A DNA stretch of 64,000 nt from JBGTSJ01 sp041940305 (GCA_041940305.1 JBGTSJ010000004.1:186001-250000); one strand, 5' to 3'. Shown: positions 6,819 to 15,652, counted from the stretch's first letter. Made by a program: numbers and translations. The notes: a model not told the origin generated them from the sequence alone.

Positions 6819-9296
6819 CTACGGAAGGACGGATTCGTCAGCACGCTGGACGTAGTCGGCGATGGCACTGTCGTACGCGGCGCGGGCGTCCTCGCGTTCG
6901 GATTCGGCGATGAGGTGATGACGGTTCTGCCAGAGCAGTTCGACGGCTTCGGCGCACCAGCGGGCGCTGGCGCGGGAGGCGCGGATCGGCTGTTCGCCGA
7001 CGATGACGTCCACGGGGTTGGTATGCAATTGGGGGAACTGCCGGAGGGCGACCCAACTGCTGTGCTGGATGGGAACGTCGAATTCGAGGTCGTGGATCAG
7101 GCCGTCTGCCGGAATCGTGGCGGAAGCGACGCTCTGGCCGTTGACAATCACCTCGACGAGCCGGTCTCCCCCCTGCACAGTTTCATCGCTGCGTTCGGCG
7201 TGCAGTTCGCGGGTGTCGCCGGTTTCGCGGCGGCCTTCGGGAGGTTCCTGAGTGCCGTAGGCGACCCCGACCGGAGTCTCGGGGGCAAAGGCAACCTGAG
7301 CGCGGATGCGCACCGTCTCCGCCGCGTCGAGATCGATCTGCCCGAAACCGGGAGCGACGCCGTTGACGCTGAACTCGATCGCATGTGCGTAGCCGTCGGA
7401 AACGTAGGCGCGGCCGGCGGCGATGCCGTTGCACCAGTCGGTGAAGTCAAGTTGATCGATGGGTCCGTCAGCGAGGCCGACATAGGTGCGCCCCTGGCCG
7501 ACGCGCTGGCTGCTCATGCAGGGAAAATCGGTCTCGCCGCTGACCTTGACCGGGAAGCCGCAGTTGAGGAGGTGGTACCAGGTGTTCCACTCGCCGACGC
7601 GGCCGGTATCCATCGCGGAGATAAAGTCGCAGACGCCGGCGGGAACGCTCACGAGGATTTCCATGGCGCCCGCGCCGCGCATCGAGGGAAGGACGAGGTT
7701 GGGGAGGTCATTCGCGGCGCGGTCGGCGCTGGCAGTGAGTTCGTCGAGTTCGAGGCGGTCGTCGACGTTGCGGTCGATGCGATGGAATGCTTCCGGCAAT
7801 ACAGCGTCGGTGCACTCGGATTCGGCGAGTGATCCATCCCCGTCGGCGTCGTGGCGAGTCAGCTTCCATTTAGCGAAGCCTTCGAGATCGACTCGCATAT
7901 CGGAATGGGGATAGCCGGTGACGCCTCCCTGCTCTTTCGCCCAGCGCATGACGGGGACGGTCCAGCTCGGCCAGCCTTTGGTGGAAGTGCCGTCGGAGCC
8001 GGGGTAGTTCTGCTCAGTGAGGTTGAGCAGGCAGACGTGGCCGAGCGGGGCGGAGCCGAAGCCGCTGACTTCGATGTCATACTTGAGGAGCGTGAGAGGT
8101 TCGCTGATGGCATTGGCGATGGGGCCGAAGTAGCGGCGCTGGAAGTCGAAGCAGGGCCCCCAGGTGAGAACGCAGCCGACGTTGAGGCCCTCTCCCTTTA
8201 CCTGGCGAAACATGTCCTCCGGCGTGACTCCCTCCGTGGGGACCGTGTAATGGGCGCAGCCGGCGCCGTGGATATGGTGATCGCCGCTGTGCCAGCCGTG
8301 CTCCGCGGGGTGAATCCAGCGCTGGAGGTCGATGCGGATTGGATCGGGGGTGCCGGGACGGACTTCAATTTCCTGCGTGACATCGCGGTACTCCGGGCCA
8401 CGGCAGGCGGTGACGGTGTAGCGACCGGGCGGGAGTTCGAGCGATTCGCCATCGGCGCGATAGACGTGAGGTTGGAAAAAGAAGTCGGGCGCGAGCCGCC
8501 GGGCCTGTGGGGGATAGACCCGGCCCTGGCGATCCTGGATGGTCAGCCGGGCCATCGTGGGCGTCGTTGAGTCGTGGTCCCGAATGACGAGCGGGACCGC
8601 GACGGTGGGGGCGATGTCGAACAGGACTGGAGCTTCGCTACGGAAGCCGAGATCCTGCGTCCCCTGGCCGATGTCGAAGACGATGGTGGCTTCGCGGCGG
8701 CCGGACTCGCTGGCGCCCGCGAGGAGGATGACGTACTCCACGGCCAGTCCGCTGAGCCGCTCGGTCAGCGGCGGATCGGCGAAGATCTCCAGGTTCAGGA
8801 ACCGGCGTGGCGAGTCGGGCGTGAGCTGATCGGCGCCGAGTTCTTCGGTCTGCTGCCGCTGCAGGCTGAGTTCGGCGACGCCGCCGTACGCCTTGCCGGC
8901 CTGAGGACTGCTCACGCGCAGCCGTTCGGTGACGGCAGCCTCGTTGATCACCTTGACCAGGAGCGGCGTGAAGCCTCCCTGCATGATGTGCGCATCGGCC
9001 GGACCGCGGGCGACCTTCACGCGGAGTTCGGGGTTGATGTGGACGGTGAGCAGGACACGGGAATCAAGGGCCCGCTGGACGGCAATCGGGTCTTCGTTCC
9101 GGATCGCGGTGCGCAAGGCGTCCTGGTCCGACTCCGGCAGCGGGTGTCCGAGGAAGTCAAAGGCCTCGAGCAGACGGTCGGCGGCGGCGGCGAGGGGCTG
9201 GCCTTCGACGGGGGCGACGGGGACCTCGGCGGCGCGGCTGACGGCAGTGGCCAAGAAAAGCCATGCAGCGACGAATGACAGGATGTGAATGCGCAT
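6819..9296 (-). CDS. Secreted CehA/McbA-like PHP-type metallohydrolase with EF-hand-like pair
   Basis: An 825-aa exported protein starting at ATG 9296 with signal peptide MRIHILSFVAAWLFLATAVS. Residues about 30-330 are beta-rich accessory domains. The PHP-like metal-binding motif HGWHSGDHHIHG is at about 334-345, followed by a TWGP motif near 378 and GYPHSDMRVD near 461, the pattern of CehA/McbA family metallohydrolases (phosphoesterase-type fold). Inserted at about 482-522 are two EF-hand-like calcium loops, HDADGDGSLAESE and IDRNVDDRLELDE. The C-terminal 300 residues contain the rest of the hydrolase (MSSQRVGQGRTYVGL) and a beta domain. The substrate is unknown. An upstream in-frame extension to 9407 exists, but the signal peptide decides the start. 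Confidence 0.82.
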   Translation of the reverse strand: MRIHILSFVAAWLFLATAVSRAAEVPVAPVEGQPLAAAADRLLEAFDFLGHPLPESDQDALRTAIRNEDPIAVQRALDSRVLLTVHINPELRVKVARGPADAHIMQGGFTPLLVKVINEAAVTERLRVSSPQAGKAYGGVAELSLQRQQTEELGADQLTPDSPRRFLNLEIFADPPLTERLSGLAVEYVILLAGASESGRREATIVFDIGQGTQDLGFRSEAPVLFDIAPTVAVPLVIRDHDSTTPTMARLTIQDRQGRVYPPQARRLAPDFFFQPHVYRADGESLELPPGRYTVTACRGPEYRDVTQEIEVRPGTPDPIRIDLQRWIHPAEHGWHSGDHHIHGAGCAHYTVPTEGVTPEDMFRQVKGEGLNVGCVLTWGPCFDFQRRYFGPIANAISEPLTLLKYDIEVSGFGSAPLGHVCLLNLTEQNYPGSDGTSTKGWPSWTVPVMRWAKEQGGVTGYPHSDMRVDLEGFAKWKLTRHDADGDGSLAESECTDAVLPEAFHRIDRNVDDRLELDELTASADRAANDLPNLVLPSMRGAGAMEILVSVPAGVCDFISAMDTGRVGEWNTWYHLLNCGFPVKVSGETDFPCMSSQRVGQGRTYVGLADGPIDQLDFTDWCNGIAAGRAYVSDGYAHAIEFSVNGVAPGFGQIDLDAAETVRIRAQVAFAPETPVGVAYGTQEPPEGRRETGDTRELHAERSDETVQGGDRLVEVIVNGQSVASATIPADGLIHDLEFDVPIQHSSWVALRQFPQLHTNPVDVIVGEQPIRASRASARWCAEAVELLWQNRHHLIAESEREDARAAYDSAIADYVQRADESVLP

Positions 9297-9471
9297 ATTC
9301 GCCGAGTCCTTCTGAGCGGATGCAGTGGTCGCTCGATGATCAGCGGCCTGCCGATCAGGCTCGCACGCAGGGGGCGAGTTTTCAAGTTGAGCATAGCTCG
9401 CACGCATCGGCGGAAGTATGCTGCGGGCGTCAACGACGACCGGGAACCCTGTTCAGCGGGAGGTCAAAGCG

Positions 9472-10203
9472 ATGGCCGGGAATGGCGATTCGGGATCGAG
9501 CAACACGACGACCACGCTGCTGGTGATGTTCGGCGTCGGCGGCCTGTTGCTGCTCGCGTGCTGCGGCGGGGTGTACTGGATCGGCGCGAAGGCGGTCAGC
9601 AAGTTTCAGGAAACGATGACGATGGACCCGGAACGGGTTCGAACGACGACTGCGACGATCGTCGATATCCACGTCCCTAACGAGTTTCCGCCGTTCATGG
9701 CGATGGACATGACGACGTTCGGGGCCCCGATGAAAATGGTGTTCTTCGGCCCGCAGGACCAGAGCCGCAGCCTGGTGCTGATGCAGATGATCGACCCCAG
9801 CGGGCAGAACCAGATGAGTCCGCAGCAGTTCGAGCAGGCGATGAACCAGCAGGGGCAGGGGCAGATGCACCAGGTGAACGTCGCCAGCAGCGCGCAGTGG
9901 GTGTTCGACTTCGGCGGCGAGGAGTACACGTTCCATATGGCGAAGGGGACGGACCCGGCCCGCAACGTGCAGGTGCGGCGGCTGAGCGGCGTGTTCCCCG
10001 GCAAGGGAGGAGCGGCGTTTCTGTCGCTGATGAACTCGGAAGCCGACTGGGACGAGGAATCCGTGCTGCAGATGGTGGAATCAATGGGGGGACAGCTGCT
10101 GCGGAAGACGGAGCCGGGGGCGGAGGCGGCGATGACTCCGGGCGATGAAATGAGCGAATCGTCGGTTGACGAGGAGGTGCTTGAGGAGCCCACGGCGCCG
10201 TAA
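9472..10203 (+). CDS. Hypothetical single-pass membrane protein
   Basis: A 243-aa protein that starts at ATG 9472 behind a strong GGGAGG ribosome binding site. One transmembrane segment is at about residues 14-36 (TLLVMFGVGGLLLLACCGGV), with an N-terminal polar tail of a dozen residues; the remainder is predicted periplasmic and rich in Met and Gln (MSPQQFEQAMNQQGQGQMHQ). The C-terminus is acidic (EMSESSVDEEVLEEP). I do not recognise a domain family; the layout resembles many planctomycete proteins with a short cytoplasmic tail and one anchor. It is divergent from the CehA/McbA-like gene with 175 bases between the starts. A perfect hairpin overlaps its stop codon (10202-10220). Confidence 0.75.
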   Translation: MAGNGDSGSSNTTTTLLVMFGVGGLLLLACCGGVYWIGAKAVSKFQETMTMDPERVRTTTATIVDIHVPNEFPPFMAMDMTTFGAPMKMVFFGPQDQSRSLVLMQMIDPSGQNQMSPQQFEQAMNQQGQGQMHQVNVASSAQWVFDFGGEEYTFHMAKGTDPARNVQVRRLSGVFPGKGGAAFLSLMNSEADWDEESVLQMVESMGGQLLRKTEPGAEAAMTPGDEMSESSVDEEVLEEPTAP

Positions 10204-10220
10204 GCATCGGACGGATGCTT
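10202..10220 (+). terminator. Hairpin overlapping the stop codon of the preceding gene
   Basis: AAGCATC (10202-10208) and GATGCTT (10214-10220) form a perfect 7-bp stem with a 5-base loop that begins inside the TAA stop codon. There is no long T run after it, so it is a weak candidate for intrinsic termination but a good candidate for an mRNA 3' end. Confidence 0.45.
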
Positions 10221-10254
10221 GGTTCACACAGTCACCACGGGCCGGCGGCCTGAC

Positions 10255-10429
10255 ATACGATAGCCGGTGGCTGAGCGCAGCGACGCCACCGGCAGCAGGC
10301 ATCCCTTCGAGGCTGCACCCCGGAGGGGTGCTATCGAGGTCGCGAGACGTTGATGGCACTCCTCCCGGGTGCGACAGTCGACCAACACATTCCGGTGGTA
10401 TCGCTCCGCTCAACCACCGGCTACCGTAT
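10255..10429. repeat. Intergenic element with 38-nt terminal inverted repeats and an internal hairpin
   Basis: The left end (10255-10292) starts ATACGATAGCCGGTGG and the right end (10392-10429) is its reverse complement with about five mismatches. Each end is itself a hairpin (GCCGGTGGC/GCCACCGGC; CCGGTGG/CCACCGG). In the middle GCACCCC (10315-10321) and GGGGTGC (10325-10331) form a perfect 7-bp stem. No coding sequence fits. It fills most of the 307-base gap between two convergent genes and looks like a non-autonomous mobile or REP-like palindromic element. Confidence 0.7.
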
Positions 10430-10510
10430 TGGATCCCTACAGGGGTCTCTCCCCGCATCAAACGACACGGGGAGTAACTCGGCTCACGAGGGGGACTATC
10501 TGTCTTCAGC

Positions 10511-11635
10511 TTAGCAACAGGAGGGGCCGCCGCGAGCGGGAGTGCAGCAGGATGAGGTTCCCTGAGTCGGCGAGCTTTCGGGAAGTTTGCCGATCAGAGT
10601 GACCTGTTCGCGGTAGGGAGGCTGGCTGAGTGTGGCGGCGGTGGCGGGGTCGAGCGGGGTGCGCTGGCCGCGGATGAACTGGCGGCCCGCCTCGTCGGTG
10701 ACGCGGGCCCAGGGGCCGTGATAGACGGCGTGGGTGGCGCGGTGATCGTCGGCGTGCGGCTGCGGCTTCCAGGCGCGGACGGTGACGCTGCGGAACTCGA
10801 TGCCCTCGACGACGGTCCAGGGCTGGGGCTGCCACTCGAGGATTTCGGCGCCGTGGAAGCCGGCGTCGGTGAAGGCCTCAATGAAGCGGTCTTCGCGGTA
10901 GGCGCCGCTGATGCAGCCGCTCCAGAGTTCGGGATCGTTGCGAAGCGACGCGGGAACGTCGCGCTCGGCGACGATATCGCTGATGACGGCCCGGCCGCCG
11001 GGTTTAAGGACGCGGAAGAGCTCGGCGAACAGCCGGTGCCGGTCCTCCTGGCGGACGAGATTCAGCACGCAGTTGGAAACGACGATGTCGACCGACTCGT
11101 CGGCGATCAGCGGGGAGCGGGCGGCGAGTTCATCGATCTGTTCGTGGAGCGCGAGCCAGTCGTCGGCGCCGGCGGGGGGATGGCGGCGCAGCAGGTCGTC
11201 GAGCTGGTCGAGATCGAGGCGGAGATCCTGGATGCGGCCGCGGCGGAACTCGACGTTGTCGTAGCCGATGTTATCGGCGACGACGGGACGGCTGCGGCGG
11301 GCGAGGTCGAGCATGTCGCGGTTGCAGTCGACACCGATGACGCGGCCGGTCGGGCCTACAACCTGGGCCGCGATGAAGCAGATCTTGCCGCCGCCGGAAC
11401 CGAGGTCGAGTACAGTGTCGCCGGGGCGGACATGCTTTGAGGGATCGCCGCAGCCGTAGTCGCGCTCGAGGACTTCGTCGGGGATGGCGGCGAGGTATTG
11501 AGGATCGTAGCTGACGGGACAGCAGAGGGAGGCTTCGCGCTGTTGCGACGCGGCGCTGTACCGCTGGCGGACAGCCGCATCGACATTGAGCGACGGGGCG
11601 TCCAGAATGTTGAGTTGGGGGGCGGACTGGGACAT
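10511..11635 (-). CDS. ArsM-like SAM-dependent methyltransferase (arsenite methyltransferase family)
   Basis: A 374-aa class I methyltransferase. The N-terminal block SLCCPVSYDPQYL with a vicinal Cys pair, then the SAM motif TVLDLGSGGGKICF (about residues 79-92), RVIGVDCNRDML, SNCVLNLV with the mid-chain Cys, and CISGAYRED with a further Cys all match arsenite methyltransferases, which methylate As(III) bound by conserved thiols. The C-terminus ends in two Cys pairs (SSCCTPARGGPSCC), also usual for ArsM relatives. Between the SAM domain and SNCVLNL a stretch of about 40 residues (LDDLLRRHPPAGADD) is inserted, longer than in typical ArsM. The start at ATG 11635 gives MSQSAPQLNILD; upstream in-frame sequence is not protein-like. 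No arsR or arsenic transporter is nearby, so the substrate remains inferred. Confidence 0.75.
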   Translation of the reverse strand: MSQSAPQLNILDAPSLNVDAAVRQRYSAASQQREASLCCPVSYDPQYLAAIPDEVLERDYGCGDPSKHVRPGDTVLDLGSGGGKICFIAAQVVGPTGRVIGVDCNRDMLDLARRSRPVVADNIGYDNVEFRRGRIQDLRLDLDQLDDLLRRHPPAGADDWLALHEQIDELAARSPLIADESVDIVVSNCVLNLVRQEDRHRLFAELFRVLKPGGRAVISDIVAERDVPASLRNDPELWSGCISGAYREDRFIEAFTDAGFHGAEILEWQPQPWTVVEGIEFRSVTVRAWKPQPHADDHRATHAVYHGPWARVTDEAGRQFIRGQRTPLDPATAATLSQPPYREQVTLIGKLPESSPTQGTSSCCTPARGGPSCC

Positions 11636-11870
11636 GATCGGGTGCGGCAGCGAATCGAGCGGATTGTGAGTTGAGTTCGTTGTAACAGCGCGGAGGCGCG
11701 GCGGGAATGTCTGAGCCGCGCGGAGGTGGCTGGGGGGGCAATTGCGAATGTCCGTCGGCGCGTGCTGACGCACGGTGAAAGTGGGTAGGTGTTTTAGAGC
11801 GCGCGGACCTTGCTGGCGCGGCGGGCTGGTGAGCGTAGGGGGCTGTTGGGGAAGCGGGCGAGTCGATGTG

Positions 11871-13175
11871 ATGGATCATTCCGAACGGGACTTTGCGGAT
11901 CAGGTGGTGCGGCGGCTGCAGGAGGCCGGTCATACGGCGCTGTGGGCCGGGGGGTGCGTGCGCGATCTGCTGCGGGGGAAGTCGCCGCATGACTTTGACG
12001 TGGCGACGGATGCTCCGCCGCCGCGGGTGCGGGAAATCTTCGGGAACCGGAAGACCCTGGCGGTGGGAGAGAGCTTTGGCGTAGTGATCGTGCTGGGGCC
12101 GAAGCTGCAGGGGGAGACGGTCAAGGTAGAGGTGGCGACGTTCCGGGCAGAGGGGGCCTATCCGGACGGACGGCGGCCGGACCCGTCGCAGATCCGGTTT
12201 ACAAATCCGGAGGAGGACGCGCTGCGGCGGGACTTCACGATCAACGGAATGTTCTTCGATCCGGTCCGCGAGCAGGTGCTGGATTATGTCGGCGGCGAGG
12301 CGGACCTGAAGGCGGGGATCATTCGGGCCATTGGCGAGCCGCACGCGCGGATGCGCGAGGACAAGCTGCGGATGCTCCGTGCGGTGCGGTTTACCGCGAA
12401 CCTGGATTTCGAACTGGACGAATCCACGGCGGCAGCGATCCGCGACATGGCGGCCGAACTGCCGGCGGTGAGCGCGGAGCGGATTGCGCAGGAGTTGCGA
12501 AAGATGCTGGCTAACCGGCATCGCCGCCGCGCCGTACGGCTGCTGCAGCAGGTGGGACTGCTGACCGTCATCTTCCCGGAACTGAGTGACGCAATCGCGC
12601 CGGCCGAACCGGTGGGTTGGCTGCAGACGCTCGACATGCTGGAGCACCTGGGGGAAGCGTCGTTTGAGTGCGCGATCGCGGCGCTCCTGCGGAGCGTGCC
12701 GAGCCCGGCATCAACCAGTCGACGCAGTGACGCCCAGCAGGGGACGGTGCGATCGATCTGCCGCCGACTCAAGCTGTCGAATGACGAACTGGAGCGGATC
12801 GTCTGGCTGGTGACGCGGAGGCACGCCCTGGACGACGCCGGCAGTTTGCGCCTGTCACAGCTCAAGCGGCTGCTGGCTCATCCCTATTCGGGAGATCTGC
12901 GAGGTCTGCTGGAAGCGCGCGTGACGGCGGAGTCTGGATCGATGGAGAGCGTGGAATTCGTCGATCAGTTCGTGGCGAACACGCCGCCGGAGCAGATTGA
13001 CCCGCCGCCGCTGATCACCGGCAATGACCTGATCGCGCAAGGGCTGTCGCCGGGACGGGAGTTCGAACGGATCCTGAACGGCGTACGTGATGCGCAGCTG
13101 GAAGGCGAAATCCAGACGACGGAGGAGGCGCTCACGCTGGCGCGCCGGATCGCGGAGGAACGCGATCCGGCGTGA
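11871..13175 (+). CDS. CCA tRNA nucleotidyltransferase / polyA polymerase family
   Basis: A 434-aa class II nucleotidyltransferase that adds or repairs the 3' CCA end of tRNA. The catalytic head shows LWAGGCVRDLLRGKSPHDFD, with the two catalytic aspartates in the DFD triad, followed by VEVATFRAEGAYPDGRRPD and DALRRDFTINGMFFDP; the neck has REDKLRMLRAVRFTANLDF and the SAERIAQELRKML helix. The tail is the longer type with REFERILNGVRDAQLEGEI near the end. Start at ATG 11871 (MDHSERDFADQ); an adjacent GTG at 11868 is the alternative. The gene is monocistronic and convergent with the helicase, 19 bases apart. It could also be a poly(A) polymerase, which cannot be separated by eye. Confidence 0.92.
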   Translation: MDHSERDFADQVVRRLQEAGHTALWAGGCVRDLLRGKSPHDFDVATDAPPPRVREIFGNRKTLAVGESFGVVIVLGPKLQGETVKVEVATFRAEGAYPDGRRPDPSQIRFTNPEEDALRRDFTINGMFFDPVREQVLDYVGGEADLKAGIIRAIGEPHARMREDKLRMLRAVRFTANLDFELDESTAAAIRDMAAELPAVSAERIAQELRKMLANRHRRRAVRLLQQVGLLTVIFPELSDAIAPAEPVGWLQTLDMLEHLGEASFECAIAALLRSVPSPASTSRRSDAQQGTVRSICRRLKLSNDELERIVWLVTRRHALDDAGSLRLSQLKRLLAHPYSGDLRGLLEARVTAESGSMESVEFVDQFVANTPPEQIDPPPLITGNDLIAQGLSPGREFERILNGVRDAQLEGEIQTTEEALTLARRIAEERDPA

Positions 13176-13194
13176 ACCTGCGGTGACCGGCGGC

Positions 13195-14421
13195 TCAGGC
13201 GACGTGGAACTCCGGGATGTCGATCTCCTGCGGCGCGAAGTCGTCGACGTGCTTGCGCGGCGCGCGGGGGGTGTACGCCTCGAAGTCGTCGAACTTGAAC
13301 TCGGTCAGCAGATTGTTGATCCGCATCTCGATCCGCGTGAGCTGGTCCCCTTCCTCCTTCGTGGCGAAGGTGAAGGCGCGGCCGGACCGGTCCGACGAGA
13401 TCCGGCCGGTCCGGCCGATCCGATGGACGTAGTCGTCGCAGTACTCCGGCACATCGTAGTTGATGATGTGCGAGATGCCGCTGACGTCGATGCCGCGTCC
13501 GACGACGTCGGTCGCGATGAGCAGCCGCGTCTTGCCGGCGCGGAACCGCTGCATCACGCGGTCGCGGACGCGCTGCTGCAGGTCGCCGTGAATCGCTTCG
13601 ACGCCGTTCAGGCGTTCGCGCAATCGCTCATACAACTGGTCGGCGCCGCGCTTGGTGCGGCGGAAGACGATGGCCTGCTGCGGGCGCTCATGGAGCAGGA
13701 GTTTCACGAGCAGACCGAACTTCCGGTGGTTGTCGACCGTGCAGTAGAACTGCTCGACGCGGTCGGCGGCGATGTTGTGCGTCGACAGATCGACGCGATC
13801 CGGATTCTGCATGTAGCGATGGGCGAGCCGCTCGACTTCCGGCGGCATCGTGGCCGAGAGCAGCAGCGTCTGCCGCTCGCGCGGGCAACGTCGGAGGATC
13901 CGCTCGATATCGGGACGGAAGCCGATGTCGAGCATCCGGTCGGCCTCGTCGAGCACGACGACCTTGAGCGCGTCGAGCTGCAACGTGCCGCGACGGAGGT
14001 GATCAATCACGCGCCCGGGCGTGCCGACGACGATCGTCGCCTGATTGCGGAGCGCCTGCAGCTGGCCTCCCATAGGGCGGCCCCCGACCAGCAGGGCCGG
14101 GTTGCAGTCATGTTCGGATGCCAGACGCCGCGCTTCCGCGGCCACCTGTTCGCTGAGTTCGCGGGTGGGACAGAGGACCAGCGCCTGAACGCGATTGTCG
14201 CCGTGATCGATCCGCTCAAGGATCGGGATCACAAAAGCGGCCGTCTTGCCGGTGCCGGTCTGCGCCTGGCCGGTGCAGTCGCGGCCGGTGACCGCGATGG
14301 GGATGAAGGCCGACTGAATCGGCGTGGGGGTGGAATAAGCGACGGATTTGAGAGCGGCGAGCATCGGCTCGCTCAGGCCCAGTTCATCAAAACTGGCCGT
14401 TCCTTCGGTTTCGGACTTCAA
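13195..14421 (-). CDS. DEAD-box ATP-dependent RNA helicase
   Basis: A 408-aa core-only helicase of the RhlE/DeaD type. All motifs are present: Q motif (YSTPTPIQSAFIP), I (AQTGTGKTAAF), Ia (PTRELSEQV), Ib (TPGRVIDH), II (VLDEADRMLD), III (SATMP), IV (AIVFRRTKR), V (ATDVVGRGIDVSGI) and VI (HRIGRTGR). After motif VI only about 60 residues remain, so there is no RNA-binding C-terminal domain. I chose the TTG at 14421 (LKSETEGTASFDEL) because AGGAG lies nine bases before it and the Q motif follows at the usual distance; the frame stays open to an ATG at 14532, whose extra 37 residues look non-conserved. It probably acts in rRNA maturation or mRNA turnover in the cytoplasm. Confidence 0.93.
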   Translation of the reverse strand: MKSETEGTASFDELGLSEPMLAALKSVAYSTPTPIQSAFIPIAVTGRDCTGQAQTGTGKTAAFVIPILERIDHGDNRVQALVLCPTRELSEQVAAEARRLASEHDCNPALLVGGRPMGGQLQALRNQATIVVGTPGRVIDHLRRGTLQLDALKVVVLDEADRMLDIGFRPDIERILRRCPRERQTLLLSATMPPEVERLAHRYMQNPDRVDLSTHNIAADRVEQFYCTVDNHRKFGLLVKLLLHERPQQAIVFRRTKRGADQLYERLRERLNGVEAIHGDLQQRVRDRVMQRFRAGKTRLLIATDVVGRGIDVSGISHIINYDVPEYCDDYVHRIGRTGRISSDRSGRAFTFATKEEGDQLTRIEMRINNLLTEFKFDDFEAYTPRAPRKHVDDFAPQEIDIPEFHVA

Positions 14422-15063
14422 GCTGGTCTGCTCCTGTGGATTGTGGGCTTCAAAGTGGTGGGCGGGCGCGGCGGCTGAGACTGGCGGCGCGCCGCGAACC
14501 CGAGCGTCGCTGGCACGATGGCGTGCCAACATGCCTGCCGGAGAGAGGCAGGAAGGATCTCCGCGGTTAATGAGCAATCGCAACCGCGATGAGCTTCCAA
14601 ACTCCCGCGTCCCGAATCACCGCTCCGCTTTTGTGCCACGGAGATGGGCGAATCGATCATGCGCAGGACAACGACGACAACTCGTCGGAACATCTTGCCG
14701 CTACTCCTGTGGACAGTAGCGGATACGCATCAACGGGTCAAGATGAGTTTCAGGCAAATTGGGTCGGGAGTTCCGACGCTAAGCCTCCAAGACGCGAAAG
14801 CCCGCAAAGGGGCGGCAAGTGCAGGAGGGGGCTTCAGTGGCGCCCGGAACTCACCGGGCTTGGTTGTCAGCCCAGCGGCGGCACAGCGGACTTTGCCTGC
14901 GACGTTGAAACGGCTGCAATCTGGGCGTCAGGCGGGAACGAGTGGGGTCAGCGTGACTGGGCGGGAAAATCGCTCGGACAGAGTTCTGGCCGTCATCGAC
15001 ACATTCCGGATCCGCACTATCGTAGTGACTGCCAGTGTCCGTTTGCCTGCCGGGAGTCCGTTT
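14422..15063. other. Hairpin-dense non-coding region between helicase and DUF983 gene
   Basis: No convincing gene lies here. Perfect inverted repeats occur at 14511-14528 (TGGCACG/CGTGCCA), 14534-14552 (CCTGCC/GGCAGG), 14672-14687 (CGACGA/TCGTCG), 14698-14722 (CCGCTAC/GTAGCGG), 14763-14777 (GTCGG/CCGAC) and 14842-14859 (GCCCGG/CCGGGC); AAGCCTCC at 14781 can also pair with GGAGGGGGCTT at 14824. The left pair would be in the helicase leader, the others upstream of the DUF983 gene. I could not match it to a known riboswitch or RNA family. Confidence 0.5.
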
Positions 15064-15438
15064 GTGAAGGTTCCGCCGGAGACGCTTGTTGGTCGCGCGC
15101 TGAGACTGCGGTGTCCCCGCTGCGGGGTCGGCCGTCTGTTTACAGGCTGGTTCACGATGCCGCAGCGGTGCAGTGAATGTGGATTTCGCCTGGAGCGGCC
15201 CGGCGGATACTACCTGGGGAGCAGCTACATCAATTACGGTTTGACCGCCGTAGCATTGCTGGGCGCGTATCTTGTGCTGCACTTCCGGTTTGGCTGGACG
15301 AATCAGCAACTCGCGCCCTGGCTGGCCGCGTTCTGCGTGCTGTTTCCGTTGTGGGCGTTCCGGTACGCCCGGGCGCTGTGGCTGGCGATGGACTGCCACT
15401 TCGACCAATCAGTGCTGGCGGATGAGGATCAAGGGTAG
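15064..15438 (+). CDS. DUF983 family zinc-ribbon membrane protein
   Basis: A 124-aa protein with two Cys pairs at the N-terminus (LRCPRCGVGRLFTGWF then CSECGFRLERPGG), the pattern of DUF983, followed by YYLGSSYINYGLTA and two transmembrane helices (about residues 51-73 and 82-103) and a short C-terminal tail. DUF983 proteins are small inner-membrane proteins seen in alphaproteobacteria, Bacteroidetes and planctomycetes; function is not established, though links to heme-copper oxidase gene clusters are known in other groups. The start is GTG 15064, with no ATG in reach; the frame stays open upstream to 14644 but that part is low-quality protein and overlaps the hairpin-rich region. No operon partner follows. 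Confidence 0.8.
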   Translation: MKVPPETLVGRALRLRCPRCGVGRLFTGWFTMPQRCSECGFRLERPGGYYLGSSYINYGLTAVALLGAYLVLHFRFGWTNQQLAPWLAAFCVLFPLWAFRYARALWLAMDCHFDQSVLADEDQG

Positions 15439-15652
15439 ATGGTGGCACAGGATCGCGAGGTCCGCGTGCTCGTGAGACTGTTTAGGCGGGCTTCCCAATT
15501 CGTGAGTGACTTTGATTAGACTGATTCGTGCGTTTCGTTAAAGGGACGCGCCGACGCCCATCCCCATGGGCCGGGAATAAACCGGGATAGTCATACGGGC
15601 ACGTCCGTTATCTTCATCCATTCCGACTCACCCCAGTATCTGATCCGTTCCG

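Noticed and set aside
14422..14583. N-terminal extension of the DEAD-box helicase
   Set aside because: No conserved sequence precedes the Q motif at the proper distance from TTG 14421, which has an AGGAG site; the extension overlaps two hairpins.
14750..14870. Possible c-di-GMP or cobalamin riboswitch before the DUF983 gene
   Set aside because: I compared the stretch with the consensus cores I know (GEMM, cobalamin, TPP, glycine and others) and none fits; only reported as an unassigned structured region.
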